DNA of 64,000 bases from Paenibacillus monticola (lineage in GTDB: Bacteria > Bacillota > Bacilli > Paenibacillales > Paenibacillaceae), in the NCBI RefSeq assembly GCF_009664975.1, contig NZ_WJXB01000015.1, forward strand, positions 62,001 to 126,000. Reading direction: 5' to 3'. The translations under genes were made by a program, and so were the position numbers. This document shows positions 1-8,914 of this stretch, piece by piece; the first letter of the stretch is position 1, and every line of letters begins with the position of its first letter. The notes beneath the pieces were generated by a model. The model was not told the DNA's origin. It worked only from the letters and a program-made list of their open reading frames with translations, and searched no databases.

Positions 1-2
1 AT

Positions 3-281
3 CTCGAAGAAAAAATACTCATCAAAAATATGGCCATTGAACAATATGGCTACGGCAAGCAGGAAATGAACGAGTGGTTCAACCATAATGTGTATGATAC
101 CATTTCCTACTATTTGATGAATTCAGCTAAGACTCATACCGATTTTCAATACATGTACACTTGGGCCCATCATCATTGCCCCAATATCTATTATCAATTA
201 AGAAGCGAGTTCCGGGTCAGATTTATGAAAAAGCAATTATTAAGAGTCTCCTTCGTTCGCTCTCTCCTAAACAGATCATAA
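3..281 (+). CDS. C-terminal fragment of an unknown protein (cut by window edge)
   Basis: The frame is open from base 3 with no stop until 281; the first ATG (base 30) is preceded in frame by nine further sense codons, so the gene most likely begins outside the window. The visible 92 residues are rich in Tyr, His and Asn (for example YTWAHHHCP) and end in a basic tail. I do not recognise a family. The stop is followed within 20 bases by a good intrinsic terminator, which supports this being the end of a real gene. Confidence 0.5.
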   Translation, partial: LEEKILIKNMAIEQYGYGKQEMNEWFNHNVYDTISYYLMNSAKTHTDFQYMYTWAHHHCPNIYYQLRSEFRVRFMKKQLLRVSFVRSLLNRS

Positions 282-298
282 TATTTTTCTCTATTAGA

Positions 299-325
299 AC
301 GGCACCCTCTTCGGTGCTGTTTTTA
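299..325 (+). terminator. Intrinsic terminator after the partial gene
   Basis: ACGGCACC pairs with GGTGCTGT (one G-T wobble) around a six-base loop, followed by TTTTT. The roughly 240 AT-rich bases that follow, up to 569, hold no gene and presumably carry the promoter of the subtilisin gene. Confidence 0.75.
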
Positions 326-569
326 ATATAAAACCTTATGATAGAAGAGTTTATACCTTACATAACCATCTATTCATATTTTTTGTAAATATTTTGAACT
401 GGAATCTACCAATTTATTTTCATTTTTATATGGATTTTACATTTAACCAATGGTAAAATCTTCTTAATCTTTTTCCTACTAGCTTCGGTGGAATAATGGT
501 AGATTCCTTGGGAAGGAGAATTCTACAACTATTGCACTAAACAGCTGAGAAGGAGTTTTTAAAAATCAT

Positions 570-3500
570 ATGCCGGAGGGGATTTTTTTGGAGTGGGGCA
601 ATCTATTACGTAAACTATCAATTCTTGCACTAGCCGTGGGAGTAACTAGCAGCGCAGTACCTGGAGGAGCTTCAGCAGCAAGCTCAGTACAACCGAAATT
701 CACCAAGAGTGCATTATCACTGATACAACAACAGGAAACCTATATTTCGCCTCAGATCAATACGAAATCCACCAAGGACATTCGCGTTATCGTTCAATTA
801 AGCGGACAACCGGCAGCTGTCGGCAAATATGCTGCCAAGCAAGGGATCTCTTCTCTGGCCTCTACAGCTACTGAAGCTGCAGCAAACAGCCAACAGACCG
901 ATGTGCTGCAGAAAGCCGCAACCGCTGGACTGGATCTCACAGTCAACTATAAGTACAACACAGTCCTAAATGGTTTCGAAGTTACGATTCCTGCGAATGA
1001 AATCCCCGAACTCGCTACAATAGCTGGAGTAACATCGATTTATGAGAACAGTACTTGGTTTCCTATTCCTATTGAGGAAGCGGATACTACACCCGTCGGA
1101 ACTACAGCCAATGGCGAAGCTCCATTAAAGCAGATTGGTGCTAACTTGGCTTGGGAAGCAGGTTATACCGGAGCCGGCCTTAAAGTAGGCGTTATCGATA
1201 CTGGGGTAGACTATAAGCATCCGGACATTGCCGCCGCATACAAGGGTGGCTATGATTCCTTCTATAATGACAATGATCCCTATGAAGAGGCTCCTGACGC
1301 TACAAAGGGTTTTGAGGGTACCTCTCATGGTACACATGTTTCTGGAACCATCATTGGACGAGCTACCAATCCAACCAGTGAAATTGTACAGAGGGGTGTA
1401 GCATACGGAGCGGATCTCTACGTTTATAAAGTGCTTGGCTATAATCCAGCCAACCCTGACTCTGCGTCTGGATCATCCGCACAGGTTATTGATGGCATCG
1501 AGCGCGCGATCAAAGATCATATGGATGTCATTAACCTTTCGCTTGGATCAGATGCAGAGAAAGATGTGAACTCTCCTGATGCCATCGCCATCAACAATGC
1601 AGTTCTATCAGGGGTGGTAGCGGTTATCGCAAACGGCAATGCCGGACCTGATTATTACACGCTCGGTTCGCCAGCTACTTCCCAGTTAGGAATCTCTGTT
1701 GGTGCAGTAACCAGCAAGATCGATAAATACTGGACGACTTTATCACCAACATTGCTCACCAAATCCAATGGAGAAACGGTCAGCAGCGTTACCTATGACA
1801 CTTACAAAGTTAATATTATGGCTTGGGAGGCTACAACGGAAGAAGTGAATTTCACTAATCTTATCGGTGTTAACTCTCAGGATATTGTATATGTTGGATT
1901 AGGCGCTGACGAAGATTACACGAACAAGAACGTTACTAACAAAATCGTATTGGCTTCTCGCGGAACCCTGGCCTTCGATCTGAAGATCGCCAATGCCAAG
2001 AAATATAAGGCCAAAGCTCTCGTTATCTTTAACGGAAATGCGAAAAGCGATAATTCCAAAGAGGTTGATTTAGATAACAACATTCCCGGCCGCGACGATT
2101 ATATTGACGTCGACTCGGGTGACAACTACGGTAATATCACTACCTTTGATATGAAGGGTACCGAAGGCCGCGCCTTGGCCAGAGCACTGGTTCAGAATAG
2201 CGGTACTCAATTGGAATCCACCTTCGGCGCAGAGTATAATCAAAGCCTCTTCCTTGGTGATACCCTGGCAGGCTTCAGTTCTGCCGGACCTAACGTAGAC
2301 AGCAAACTGAGCATTAAACCAGACTTTGTTGCTCCAGGAGTAGGCATCCTGTCTACATGGCCTACCTATGGTAAATTTAACACGAACGCTAGTTACGACG
2401 AGGCCTATAAGCGGATTAGCGGAACCAGTATGGCCGCTCCTCATGTTGCTGGACTAGCACTCCTAATCAAACAGGCGCATCCGAATTGGACTCCCTTTGA
2501 TATTCGTGCCGCTCTGGCGAACACAGCAGATGTTCTCCCTGGCGACGATAACGGCACTTATGATGTTTACCAACAGGGAGCTGGCCGTGTAAATGTAGCA
2601 AATGCTATTGATACAAATGCTTTATTACAATCGATTGAACCGATTACTATTCTAGACAAGAATTACAGCCCCACAAATGTAATCAACTATAACGATTCGG
2701 CCAACTTTGGTGTTATTGCACCGGGCGCTGCCGGAACAGAAAATCTGCAATTGAAGAATACTGGCAGTGCAGATTTAACCTATGCTGCGGCAATTGAATG
2801 GCATGGGGACACTCCTACTGGAATTACAGCTACTCTTGATCACAGCGTTGTTGCTGCTGCTGCGGGCAAGACTACACCTTTTATATTGAACTTGAATGTA
2901 GGTGAAGCTGCTGTAACAGGTTCCTCTTATGAAGGGCAAATCAACCTAACGGCGGTTGGTCAACCGACACTACATTTACCATTCTCTTTATATGTAGGAA
3001 CAGAGTTGCCAGATAGCACAGTAGGTATTCAGGAGATTGCCTTGACTAACTCCATCATCCATCCCAAACTGGATACTCCTATTACGACCGATCTTAGCTA
3101 TAAGCTAACGGCCGACAATGCGAATTATTACGAAATCGATCTCTATAACTTAAATGATGAGCTGATTGGCTTCATGGATATCGCAGAATCGGAAGGGGCT
3201 AGTTTCGAAACAGGAGTCTATAACTTCACGGGAATTGATGGCTCCTATTTCCCTTATGATGCTAAGGGCTACCCTGTGCTAGATAAGGAGGGCAACCCCG
3301 TTATAGCCCATCTTATTGATGGAATTTATAAAATAAATGTTTTTTATGCCCATATCACCCCTGCCAATAAGGTAACCAGTGCGTACAATGGGTTCACTTC
3401 TCTACGAGTAAGTAATGAAGCTACTCCTGCTGCTGGTGGCGGTAGTGGTGGCGGTAGCGGTGGCGGCGGTGGCGGTGGTTTGAGTCCTACACCAACAGCT

Positions 3501-4733
3501 TCTGCTACACCTGCACCAACAGTCAACAACTCCACCAGTTCTGTCATTGAACAAGGCTTCCAGCAAGCTCCCGTTGCGGCAGCTGCAGCCTCCAAAGACG
3601 GCGTCACTACAATCACTGTGACTGATAACGACCTGAAGGCAGCATTAGCTTCCGCTGCGAGCTCCAAGACAGCAGTTGTCATTACAGTTCCAACAATTAG
3701 TGACACTACAGCTAAACTTAGCCTTACTACAGATCAACTGAAACTGCTAGCAGCTATTCAACCGCAAAGCACGTTAATTATCAGTGTAGCCGGTTCCGCA
3801 GTTTCTCTGCCAGTCTCCTTGCTGGCTAACTTACCAGCCGGTACAGGTCTTGACCTGGTGATCAAAAAAGTTGCAGATCAAGCATCGAAATTCACTACCA
3901 GTGCTACAGGAGCAACTGTAGTTGGAACACCGGTATCCTTTGAGGCCAACTGGACTACAGCTTCCGGAAGCACAGCCTTGGAAATACCAAATGATGTCTT
4001 CATCAAACGATCCTTCACTATTCCGGGAGCCATTGAACCTAATACTACCGGTGTACTCTATGAAGAAGATGGAAAAATCACACCTGTCTCATCCGTATTC
4101 AAAGCACAGGCAGACGGAACGACCATTGTTACAGTCAACCGTCCTGGCTTCTCGGTATACGCTGCGGTAAGCCGCCCTGTAACCTTTACGGATATCGCTT
4201 CTTCAACGGCCGCTGCTGATATTACCGCGCTGGCCAACAAATTAATTATTGAAGGTACGTCAGCAACAACCTTCTCGCCGAAGAGCAATCTGACTCGTGC
4301 TGAGTTCACAGCATTGCTTGCCCGTTCACTTGGATTGCGTTCAGCTTCCACATCCAGCTTCACGGACGTGAAAGCATCCGACTGGTATGCGGCCGATGTA
4401 GCTGCTGCCTATGAAGCCGGATTGATTCTGGGAACAGGCAAGGGCAAATTCGCCCCTACTGCTAAAGTTACCCGCCAGGAACTTGCTGTTATTCTGGATC
4501 GAGCACTGAAATTGACGGGCGTTGAGCTCAAAGCCTCCAACCCATCCTTCAGTACCTATGCAGATGATGCCAAGATCGCCAGCTATGCTAAGGACAGTGT
4601 ACACAGCTTGTCCGCTGCCGGCGTGATCAGCAGTAATGCAGGATTAAGTTTTAACCCTACAATAGCTGCTACTCGCGAAACGGTTGCTTCTGCACTTCGT
4701 CAATTGTTGAGCAAGACGGGTCTGATCGACTAA
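570..4733 (+). CDS. SLH-anchored subtilisin-family (S8) serine protease with PA insert
   Basis: Secreted cell-surface endopeptidase. Signal peptide at about residues 12-36 (hydrophobic core, then GGASA-A), inhibitor-I9-like propeptide about 45-165, then the S8 catalytic domain with Asp210 (VIDTG), His256 (SHGTHV) and Ser620 (GTSMAAPHVAG). The long His-to-Ser distance holds a protease-associated (PA) domain, as in Vpr/C5a-peptidase-like subtilases. After the catalytic domain come a beta-sandwich region, a Gly-rich plus Pro-Thr linker (about 950-990), a further domain, and three SLH repeats (about 1206-1387) that bind secondary cell-wall polymer. Start choice is open: ATG at 570 has AAGGAG 14 bases upstream, whereas TTG at 588 has GGAGGGG six bases upstream and may be the true start. 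Monocistronic, with terminators on both sides. Substrate unknown. Confidence 0.9.
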   Translation: MPEGIFLEWGNLLRKLSILALAVGVTSSAVPGGASAASSVQPKFTKSALSLIQQQETYISPQINTKSTKDIRVIVQLSGQPAAVGKYAAKQGISSLASTATEAAANSQQTDVLQKAATAGLDLTVNYKYNTVLNGFEVTIPANEIPELATIAGVTSIYENSTWFPIPIEEADTTPVGTTANGEAPLKQIGANLAWEAGYTGAGLKVGVIDTGVDYKHPDIAAAYKGGYDSFYNDNDPYEEAPDATKGFEGTSHGTHVSGTIIGRATNPTSEIVQRGVAYGADLYVYKVLGYNPANPDSASGSSAQVIDGIERAIKDHMDVINLSLGSDAEKDVNSPDAIAINNAVLSGVVAVIANGNAGPDYYTLGSPATSQLGISVGAVTSKIDKYWTTLSPTLLTKSNGETVSSVTYDTYKVNIMAWEATTEEVNFTNLIGVNSQDIVYVGLGADEDYTNKNVTNKIVLASRGTLAFDLKIANAKKYKAKALVIFNGNAKSDNSKEVDLDNNIPGRDDYIDVDSGDNYGNITTFDMKGTEGRALARALVQNSGTQLESTFGAEYNQSLFLGDTLAGFSSAGPNVDSKLSIKPDFVAPGVGILSTWPTYGKFNTNASYDEAYKRISGTSMAAPHVAGLALLIKQAHPNWTPFDIRAALANTADVLPGDDNGTYDVYQQGAGRVNVANAIDTNALLQSIEPITILDKNYSPTNVINYNDSANFGVIAPGAAGTENLQLKNTGSADLTYAAAIEWHGDTPTGITATLDHSVVAAAAGKTTPFILNLNVGEAAVTGSSYEGQINLTAVGQPTLHLPFSLYVGTELPDSTVGIQEIALTNSIIHPKLDTPITTDLSYKLTADNANYYEIDLYNLNDELIGFMDIAESEGASFETGVYNFTGIDGSYFPYDAKGYPVLDKEGNPVIAHLIDGIYKINVFYAHITPANKVTSAYNGFTSLRVSNEATPAAGGGSGGGSGGGGGGGLSPTPTASATPAPTVNNSTSSVIEQGFQQAPVAAAAASKDGVTTITVTDNDLKAALASAASSKTAVVITVPTISDTTAKLSLTTDQLKLLAAIQPQSTLIISVAGSAVSLPVSLLANLPAGTGLDLVIKKVADQASKFTTSATGATVVGTPVSFEANWTTASGSTALEIPNDVFIKRSFTIPGAIEPNTTGVLYEEDGKITPVSSVFKAQADGTTIVTVNRPGFSVYAAVSRPVTFTDIASSTAAADITALANKLIIEGTSATTFSPKSNLTRAEFTALLARSLGLRSASTSSFTDVKASDWYAADVAAAYEAGLILGTGKGKFAPTAKVTRQELAVILDRALKLTGVELKASNPSFSTYADDAKIASYAKDSVHSLSAAGVISSNAGLSFNPTIAATRETVASALRQLLSKTGLID

Positions 4734-4753
4734 TAAATTCTTATATTTGAACA

Positions 4754-4801
4754 AACAAACGCCCTTCCGCTTCCCAATTGGGAAATGGAAGGGCGTTTGT
4801 T
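4754..4801. terminator. Large hairpin terminator between convergent genes
   Basis: A perfect 15-bp inverted repeat (AACAAACGCCCTTCC at 4754-4768 against 4787-4801) encloses a second small hairpin. It lies between the ends of the protease gene (+) and the aldolase gene (-) and can serve both. Confidence 0.75.
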
Positions 4802-4812
4802 ATTTCAGCTTC

Positions 4813-5898
4813 TTATTTCAGCTTCTCATCCAGCAATTGGATTGCTTTCCTCAACAATTCCTTAGGAATCGCAGCATAGCTGTCACCCATATTCAGCTCA
4901 CAGTAAGAGGATGCCTCGCCCGTTTCCCGTAATACTGGCACTAAGCCAATCCCCGTCTCCTCGTAAATAGCAGCCAGAATAGGCTCAAGCTCGCGCTTCG
5001 AACACTCAAAATGCACATGAAACATATTTGAGACAGGTTCCACAGGCAAGGTAGCAACAGCATGACACTGATTCATAAGTGCAGCAAGCTCCTTAGCAGC
5101 TTCATAATACTGTCCCATCTTATGTTCTCTTAAAGTGAAATAATAATCTGCGGTGAGGATGTACGGATACAAGCTAATTAAATCTCCACCATGACGACGT
5201 TTCCATATTTTTGATTTCTCTGTGAATTCCTTATTACCCGCCAGAATGGCTCCGGCAATTCCACCAATTCCTTTATAGAAGGAAATATACACACTATCAA
5301 AAAGCGCACAAATTTCTGCAGCAGACTTCCCATAATAGGGTAAAGTCTCAAAAAGTCTCGCCCCATCCAGATGCAGCATAATCCCTTGTTGACGGCAATA
5401 CGCAGATATAGCTTCAAGCTCTGTGAAATCCGGAAGTTGCCCACCAATCTCACGCTGTGGCAGCTCAAGCAACAAGCAGGCAATCTCATCTTTCATATTC
5501 ATGACATCAGCTAATGTAATCAGCTGGTTCTTGTCAGCGAGTAAAATAGGTTCAATACGATGCAGCTCCTTCAAGCCATCCTGTTCATGAATCTCTAGAT
5601 GACATAAAGGATGATAAGCCACTTTCTTGGTGCCCTTTTGATCACACCATATTCTAAGAGCAACTTGCTGTGCCATCGTTCCACTTGGGAAGAATACTGC
5701 AGCTTCCTTTCCCAGAACCTTCGCCAACTTCGCTTGAAAATCCTCGATAAGTTTGCCCGTTCCATAGACATCACTTTCAGTATTTTCCTCCACACTTTCA
5801 AAGGCTTCCTTTAATACTTGAATATTTCTTTTGCCATTACCTGATACTCTATAAACAGTTCCATTAAATGCCTCTTGCAGTGACTTATTGCCGCTCAT
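4813..5898 (-). CDS. ltaE: Threonine aldolase / beta-eliminating lyase family PLP enzyme
   Basis: PLP-dependent fold-type I enzyme of the low-specificity threonine aldolase family, which cleaves threonine (and allo-threonine or other beta-hydroxy amino acids) to glycine and an aldehyde. Visible marks are the SSGTMAQQ-like substrate loop (FFPSGTMAQQ), the LHLDGARLFE motif with the PLP-binding Asp, and the Schiff-base lysine in SFYKGIGG (about residue 209 with the start used here). Length of about 361 residues is normal. The frame also opens at TTG 5907, but the AAGGGAG site lies only two bases from that codon, so ATG at 5898 is preferred. Monocistronic, divergent from udk. The exact substrate cannot be told from sequence; the gene symbol follows the family name. 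Confidence 0.8.
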   Translation of the reverse strand: MSGNKSLQEAFNGTVYRVSGNGKRNIQVLKEAFESVEENTESDVYGTGKLIEDFQAKLAKVLGKEAAVFFPSGTMAQQVALRIWCDQKGTKKVAYHPLCHLEIHEQDGLKELHRIEPILLADKNQLITLADVMNMKDEIACLLLELPQREIGGQLPDFTELEAISAYCRQQGIMLHLDGARLFETLPYYGKSAAEICALFDSVYISFYKGIGGIAGAILAGNKEFTEKSKIWKRRHGGDLISLYPYILTADYYFTLREHKMGQYYEAAKELAALMNQCHAVATLPVEPVSNMFHVHFECSKRELEPILAAIYEETGIGLVPVLRETGEASSYCELNMGDSYAAIPKELLRKAIQLLDEKLK

Positions 5899-6089
5899 AA
5901 GACCCAACGCTCCCTTTAGCTACATTTAATTTCATTCTGGATAGAAAAAGTATATCATTTCTGCAACAAAAAGCAGATATTCATAAATTTAATGGATTGT
6001 TTCCTTGATCCAAGGTGAAATAATGTGACTGCTGTGCTACAATATTGGAATTGCAAAGGCAATCGCTTAGGGAGGTTTATTACAACACC

Positions 6090-6725
6090 ATGCTTATTAT
6101 TGGTATCGCCGGTGGGACCGGTTCCGGCAAGACGACGGTAGCTCGCTCCGTCATTAGCCGTCTTGGTTCAGACAAGGTAACATTTATATCTCAGGACAAC
6201 TACTATAAGGACCATTCACACCTCAGCATGGACGAACGCGCATCCATCAATTACGATCACCCACTTGCCTTTGACACCGAACTGCTAATTGAGCACCTCA
6301 GCTGCCTAAAAAATGGTCAGTTGGCATACGCTCCGGTATATGACTTTACTGTCCATGCCCGTTCTACGGATCTTACGGTTGAGCTCAAGCCCAATAACAT
6401 CGTTATTCTCGAAGGGCTGCATGTACTCTCTGATGAGAAATTGCGGGAGCACCTGAACATTAAAGTATTCGTTGATACTGACCCCGATGTGCGTATTCTC
6501 CGCCGGGTACTCCGGGACATCGAGGAACGTGGCCGTACGATCCGTTCAATCCACACGCAATATTTGACCACGGTAAAGCCGATGCACGAGGCGTTTATCG
6601 AGCCGTCGAAGAAATACGCTGATCTGATCATTCCTGAAGGTGGACAGAATCAGGTCGGAATAGAACTATTGTCCGTATTGACCGAGAAATACTTATCGGG
6701 CGATCAGCAGTGGACCAAAGCTTAA
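6090..6725 (+). CDS. udk: Uridine kinase
   Basis: Phosphorylates uridine and cytidine to UMP and CMP in pyrimidine salvage (cytoplasm). The P-loop GGTGSGKT is at residues 8-15, followed by SQDNYYKD and the FDTELL and YDFTVHAR segments typical of Udk, and the lid RRVLRDIEERGR. At 211 residues it has the usual size. The frame extends upstream to TTG 6045, but no ribosome site fits that codon; GGAGG at 6071-6075 lies 14 bases from the ATG at 6090, a rather long spacing, and the protein from this ATG begins exactly as the family does. Single gene with its own terminator. Confidence 0.95.
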   Translation: MLIIGIAGGTGSGKTTVARSVISRLGSDKVTFISQDNYYKDHSHLSMDERASINYDHPLAFDTELLIEHLSCLKNGQLAYAPVYDFTVHARSTDLTVELKPNNIVILEGLHVLSDEKLREHLNIKVFVDTDPDVRILRRVLRDIEERGRTIRSIHTQYLTTVKPMHEAFIEPSKKYADLIIPEGGQNQVGIELLSVLTEKYLSGDQQWTKA

Positions 6726-6744
6726 GCTAAAATTGTATAAAACA

Positions 6745-6780
6745 GGCTGTCCGAGATTTCTCGGCGGCTTTTTTTATTTT
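6745..6780 (+). terminator. Intrinsic terminator of udk
   Basis: CCGAG/CTCGG stem (6751-6764) in a GC-rich context followed by GGCTTTTTTTATTTTATTT. Confidence 0.75.
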
Positions 6781-6894
6781 ATTTAACGCTGCGTCATATG
6801 TTGCGCGACACAATACTTGACATATTCACCACAAAAAATTTCATATCAATTAAATTAATACAAAAAATTATAATTTCATGTCATATTACATGAC

Positions 6895-7063
6895 AGAAAG
6901 CGCTTTATCTCATAAAATAACTATTGATTAATTTGGTGCCATCCTCTATGATAGTCATATCGGGTCGATTTGAAAATTAAAGCGTTTAAACTTTGTCGCT
7001 TATAATCCTACATAAAAGGCATGTCTACCGTATTTTTTAAAACAAAAGTTAAAGCGCTTATAC
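6895..7063 (+). promoter_or_regulatory. Promoter and three LacI/CcpA-type operators of the sugar operon
   Basis: The 356-base gap before the permease holds a sigma-A-like promoter: TTGATT (6924-6929), 17-base spacer, TATGAT (6947-6952). Three palindromic AAAGCG(C/T)TT boxes surround it: AGAAAGCGCTTTATC (6895-6909, upstream of -35), TTAAAGCGTTTAAAC (6977-6991) and GTTAAAGCGCTTATAC (7048-7063), the last two downstream of the predicted start. A central CG with AAA/TTT arms is the form of LacI-family operators and of catabolite-responsive elements; which protein binds (the LacI regulator of this operon or CcpA) cannot be told by eye. Confidence 0.65.
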
Positions 7064-7081
7064 TTTACTTGAGAGGTTGGT

Positions 7082-7981
7082 GTGTCCGTGAACCTTCGCG
7101 AAAGCCGGCGGCAGACTTTTTACATGTACATGTTCATTTCTCCTTGGATTATTGGCTTTCTAGCATTCGCCCTATATCCCATCTTGTCATCGTTGTATTT
7201 CAGCTTTACCGATTATGACATTATCCACCCGCCCAGGTTCATCGGATTAGCCAATTATACCGAGATGTTTCACAATGATTTATTTTGGAAATCGGTAACA
7301 GTCACCCTGCGTTATACCTTTATTAGTGTGCCGGTCCAATTGCTGTTGGCTCTCGGATTTGCCCTACTGCTCCACCAAACCATTCCACTCCGCGGCTTCT
7401 TCCGTACCGCTATGTATTTCCCAAGCATGGTGTCCGGCGTGGCCATGTCACTGCTATGGTATTGGATCTTCAACCCGCAGATTGGATTGTTTAATTACAT
7501 TCTCTCCTGGTTCGGCATTCAAGGTCCAGCTTGGCTGATGAACCCGGACACTGCGCTGTATGCCCTGATTATCATGACCTTCTGGACAGCAGGCTCAGGC
7601 ATGATTCTTTTTCTTGCAGGTCTGCAAAGCGTTCCAGCCAGTCTGATCGAAGCGGCTAACCTCGACGGGGCAGGTCGCTTCCGGATTTTCCTGAACATTA
7701 CACTACCGATAATTTCGCCCGTGCTGCTCTTCCAGCTGATTATGGGCCTAATCGATTCCTTTCAGGTCTTTACCCAAGCGTTTGTCATGACCCAGGGCGG
7801 ACCGAATTACTCCACCTGGTTCTATGTTTACAACCTGTACACTAGCGCCTTCAAGGAATACCGCGCAGGTTATTCGTCAGCCCTAGCCTGGGTGCTGCTA
7901 GTCGTCGTCATGTTGTTCACGGCCATCATTATGAAGCTATCGAAACGTTATGTTCACTACGAAGGAGGAGGCCACAAATGA
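7082..7981 (+). CDS. Sugar ABC transporter permease (MalF/UgpA type)
   Basis: Membrane permease of a carbohydrate ABC importer (CUT1 type), with about six transmembrane helices; the N-terminal FYMYMFISPWIIGF and the cytoplasmic EAA loop (EAANLDGAGRFRIF...LP) are clear. It starts at GTG 7082 with GAGAGG five bases upstream. Its stop overlaps the next permease start (ATGA), so the two are translationally coupled and form the heterodimer. No ATPase gene is present in the operon, as is common for CUT1 systems that share an MsmX-type ATPase. Confidence 0.9.
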   Translation: MSVNLRESRRQTFYMYMFISPWIIGFLAFALYPILSSLYFSFTDYDIIHPPRFIGLANYTEMFHNDLFWKSVTVTLRYTFISVPVQLLLALGFALLLHQTIPLRGFFRTAMYFPSMVSGVAMSLLWYWIFNPQIGLFNYILSWFGIQGPAWLMNPDTALYALIIMTFWTAGSGMILFLAGLQSVPASLIEAANLDGAGRFRIFLNITLPIISPVLLFQLIMGLIDSFQVFTQAFVMTQGGPNYSTWFYVYNLYTSAFKEYRAGYSSALAWVLLVVVMLFTAIIMKLSKRYVHYEGGGHK

Positions 7982-8856
7982 GTATTCTCAAAGCCACCAG
8001 CTCTCGTCCTTCGGTTTCTAGACCTCGACCTAAAGTCGAACCGGTTAAGGTGTTCAGCTTCATTACTTTAGTTGTTACAACATTCCTGATGCTGCTGCCT
8101 TTGTTCTTCATGGTCTCCACCTCCCTGAAATCGAAGCGCGAGATGCTGAAATTCCCTCCAACTTTTTTGCCAGAGAGCTGGCAGTGGAGCAACTACAAGG
8201 ACATTTTTGACACGCTGCAGTTTGGCACCATGTACATGAATAGTCTGATCATCGCTGGTTTGAGCGTCTTCGGCACGTTATTGTCCTCGGCGTTAGTCGC
8301 TTACGGCTTCGCCAGATATAGGGGCAAAGGCAATCAATTCTGGTTCATCCTGCTGCTGAGCACCATGATGCTGCCCTATCCGGCGATTATGATTCCGCAG
8401 TTTGTACTCTTTTCCAAAATGAACTGGATTGACACCTTCCTGCCCCTAGTCGTGCCCGCGTTCTTCGGATCAGCGTATAACATCTTTCTGCTGCGCCAAT
8501 TCTTCACCACCTTGCCTGATGAACTGTTTGATGCCGGTCGGATTGACGGCTGCGGTGAGCTGCGAATGTGGCGCACGATTGCCCTCCCACTCTCCGGACC
8601 GGCACTCGCAACTGTCGCTATCTTTGCTTTTATATACAGCTGGAATGATCTGCTGACCCCCGTGCTTTACTTAAGCTCATCTGAGAAGTTTACACTTCCG
8701 GTTGGCATGGCGTCCCTTACCTCCTCGCGGTTTCGCATTCCGCCTTGGCATCTGCTGATGGTCGCATCCGTCTTGGCTATGGTTCCGATCGTCACCCTGT
8801 TCGCTGTCGCTCAGAAGCAGTTCGTAGAAGGTATTGTGCTCACAGGCATCAAGTAA
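7978..8856 (+). CDS. Sugar ABC transporter permease (MalG/UgpE type)
   Basis: Second permease of the importer, about six transmembrane helices, with the EAA loop DAGRIDGCGELRMW...LPL and the C-terminal QKQFVEGIVLTGIK typical of MalG-like proteins. It overlaps the preceding permease by four bases and is followed after 58 bases by the binding-protein gene. Confidence 0.9.
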   Translation: MSILKATSSRPSVSRPRPKVEPVKVFSFITLVVTTFLMLLPLFFMVSTSLKSKREMLKFPPTFLPESWQWSNYKDIFDTLQFGTMYMNSLIIAGLSVFGTLLSSALVAYGFARYRGKGNQFWFILLLSTMMLPYPAIMIPQFVLFSKMNWIDTFLPLVVPAFFGSAYNIFLLRQFFTTLPDELFDAGRIDGCGELRMWRTIALPLSGPALATVAIFAFIYSWNDLLTPVLYLSSSEKFTLPVGMASLTSSRFRIPPWHLLMVASVLAMVPIVTLFAVAQKQFVEGIVLTGIK

Positions 8857-8914
8857 TGAACCACCGCTTACGTCTAGCGGCCGAATACACTTGAAATCAT
8901 GGAGGAATGAGCGG

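Noticed and set aside
3430..3480. GGT/GGC triplet repeats, also at 25380-25435 and 48280-48335
   Set aside because: They encode Gly-rich linkers of surface proteins and are not independent repeats or CRISPR units.
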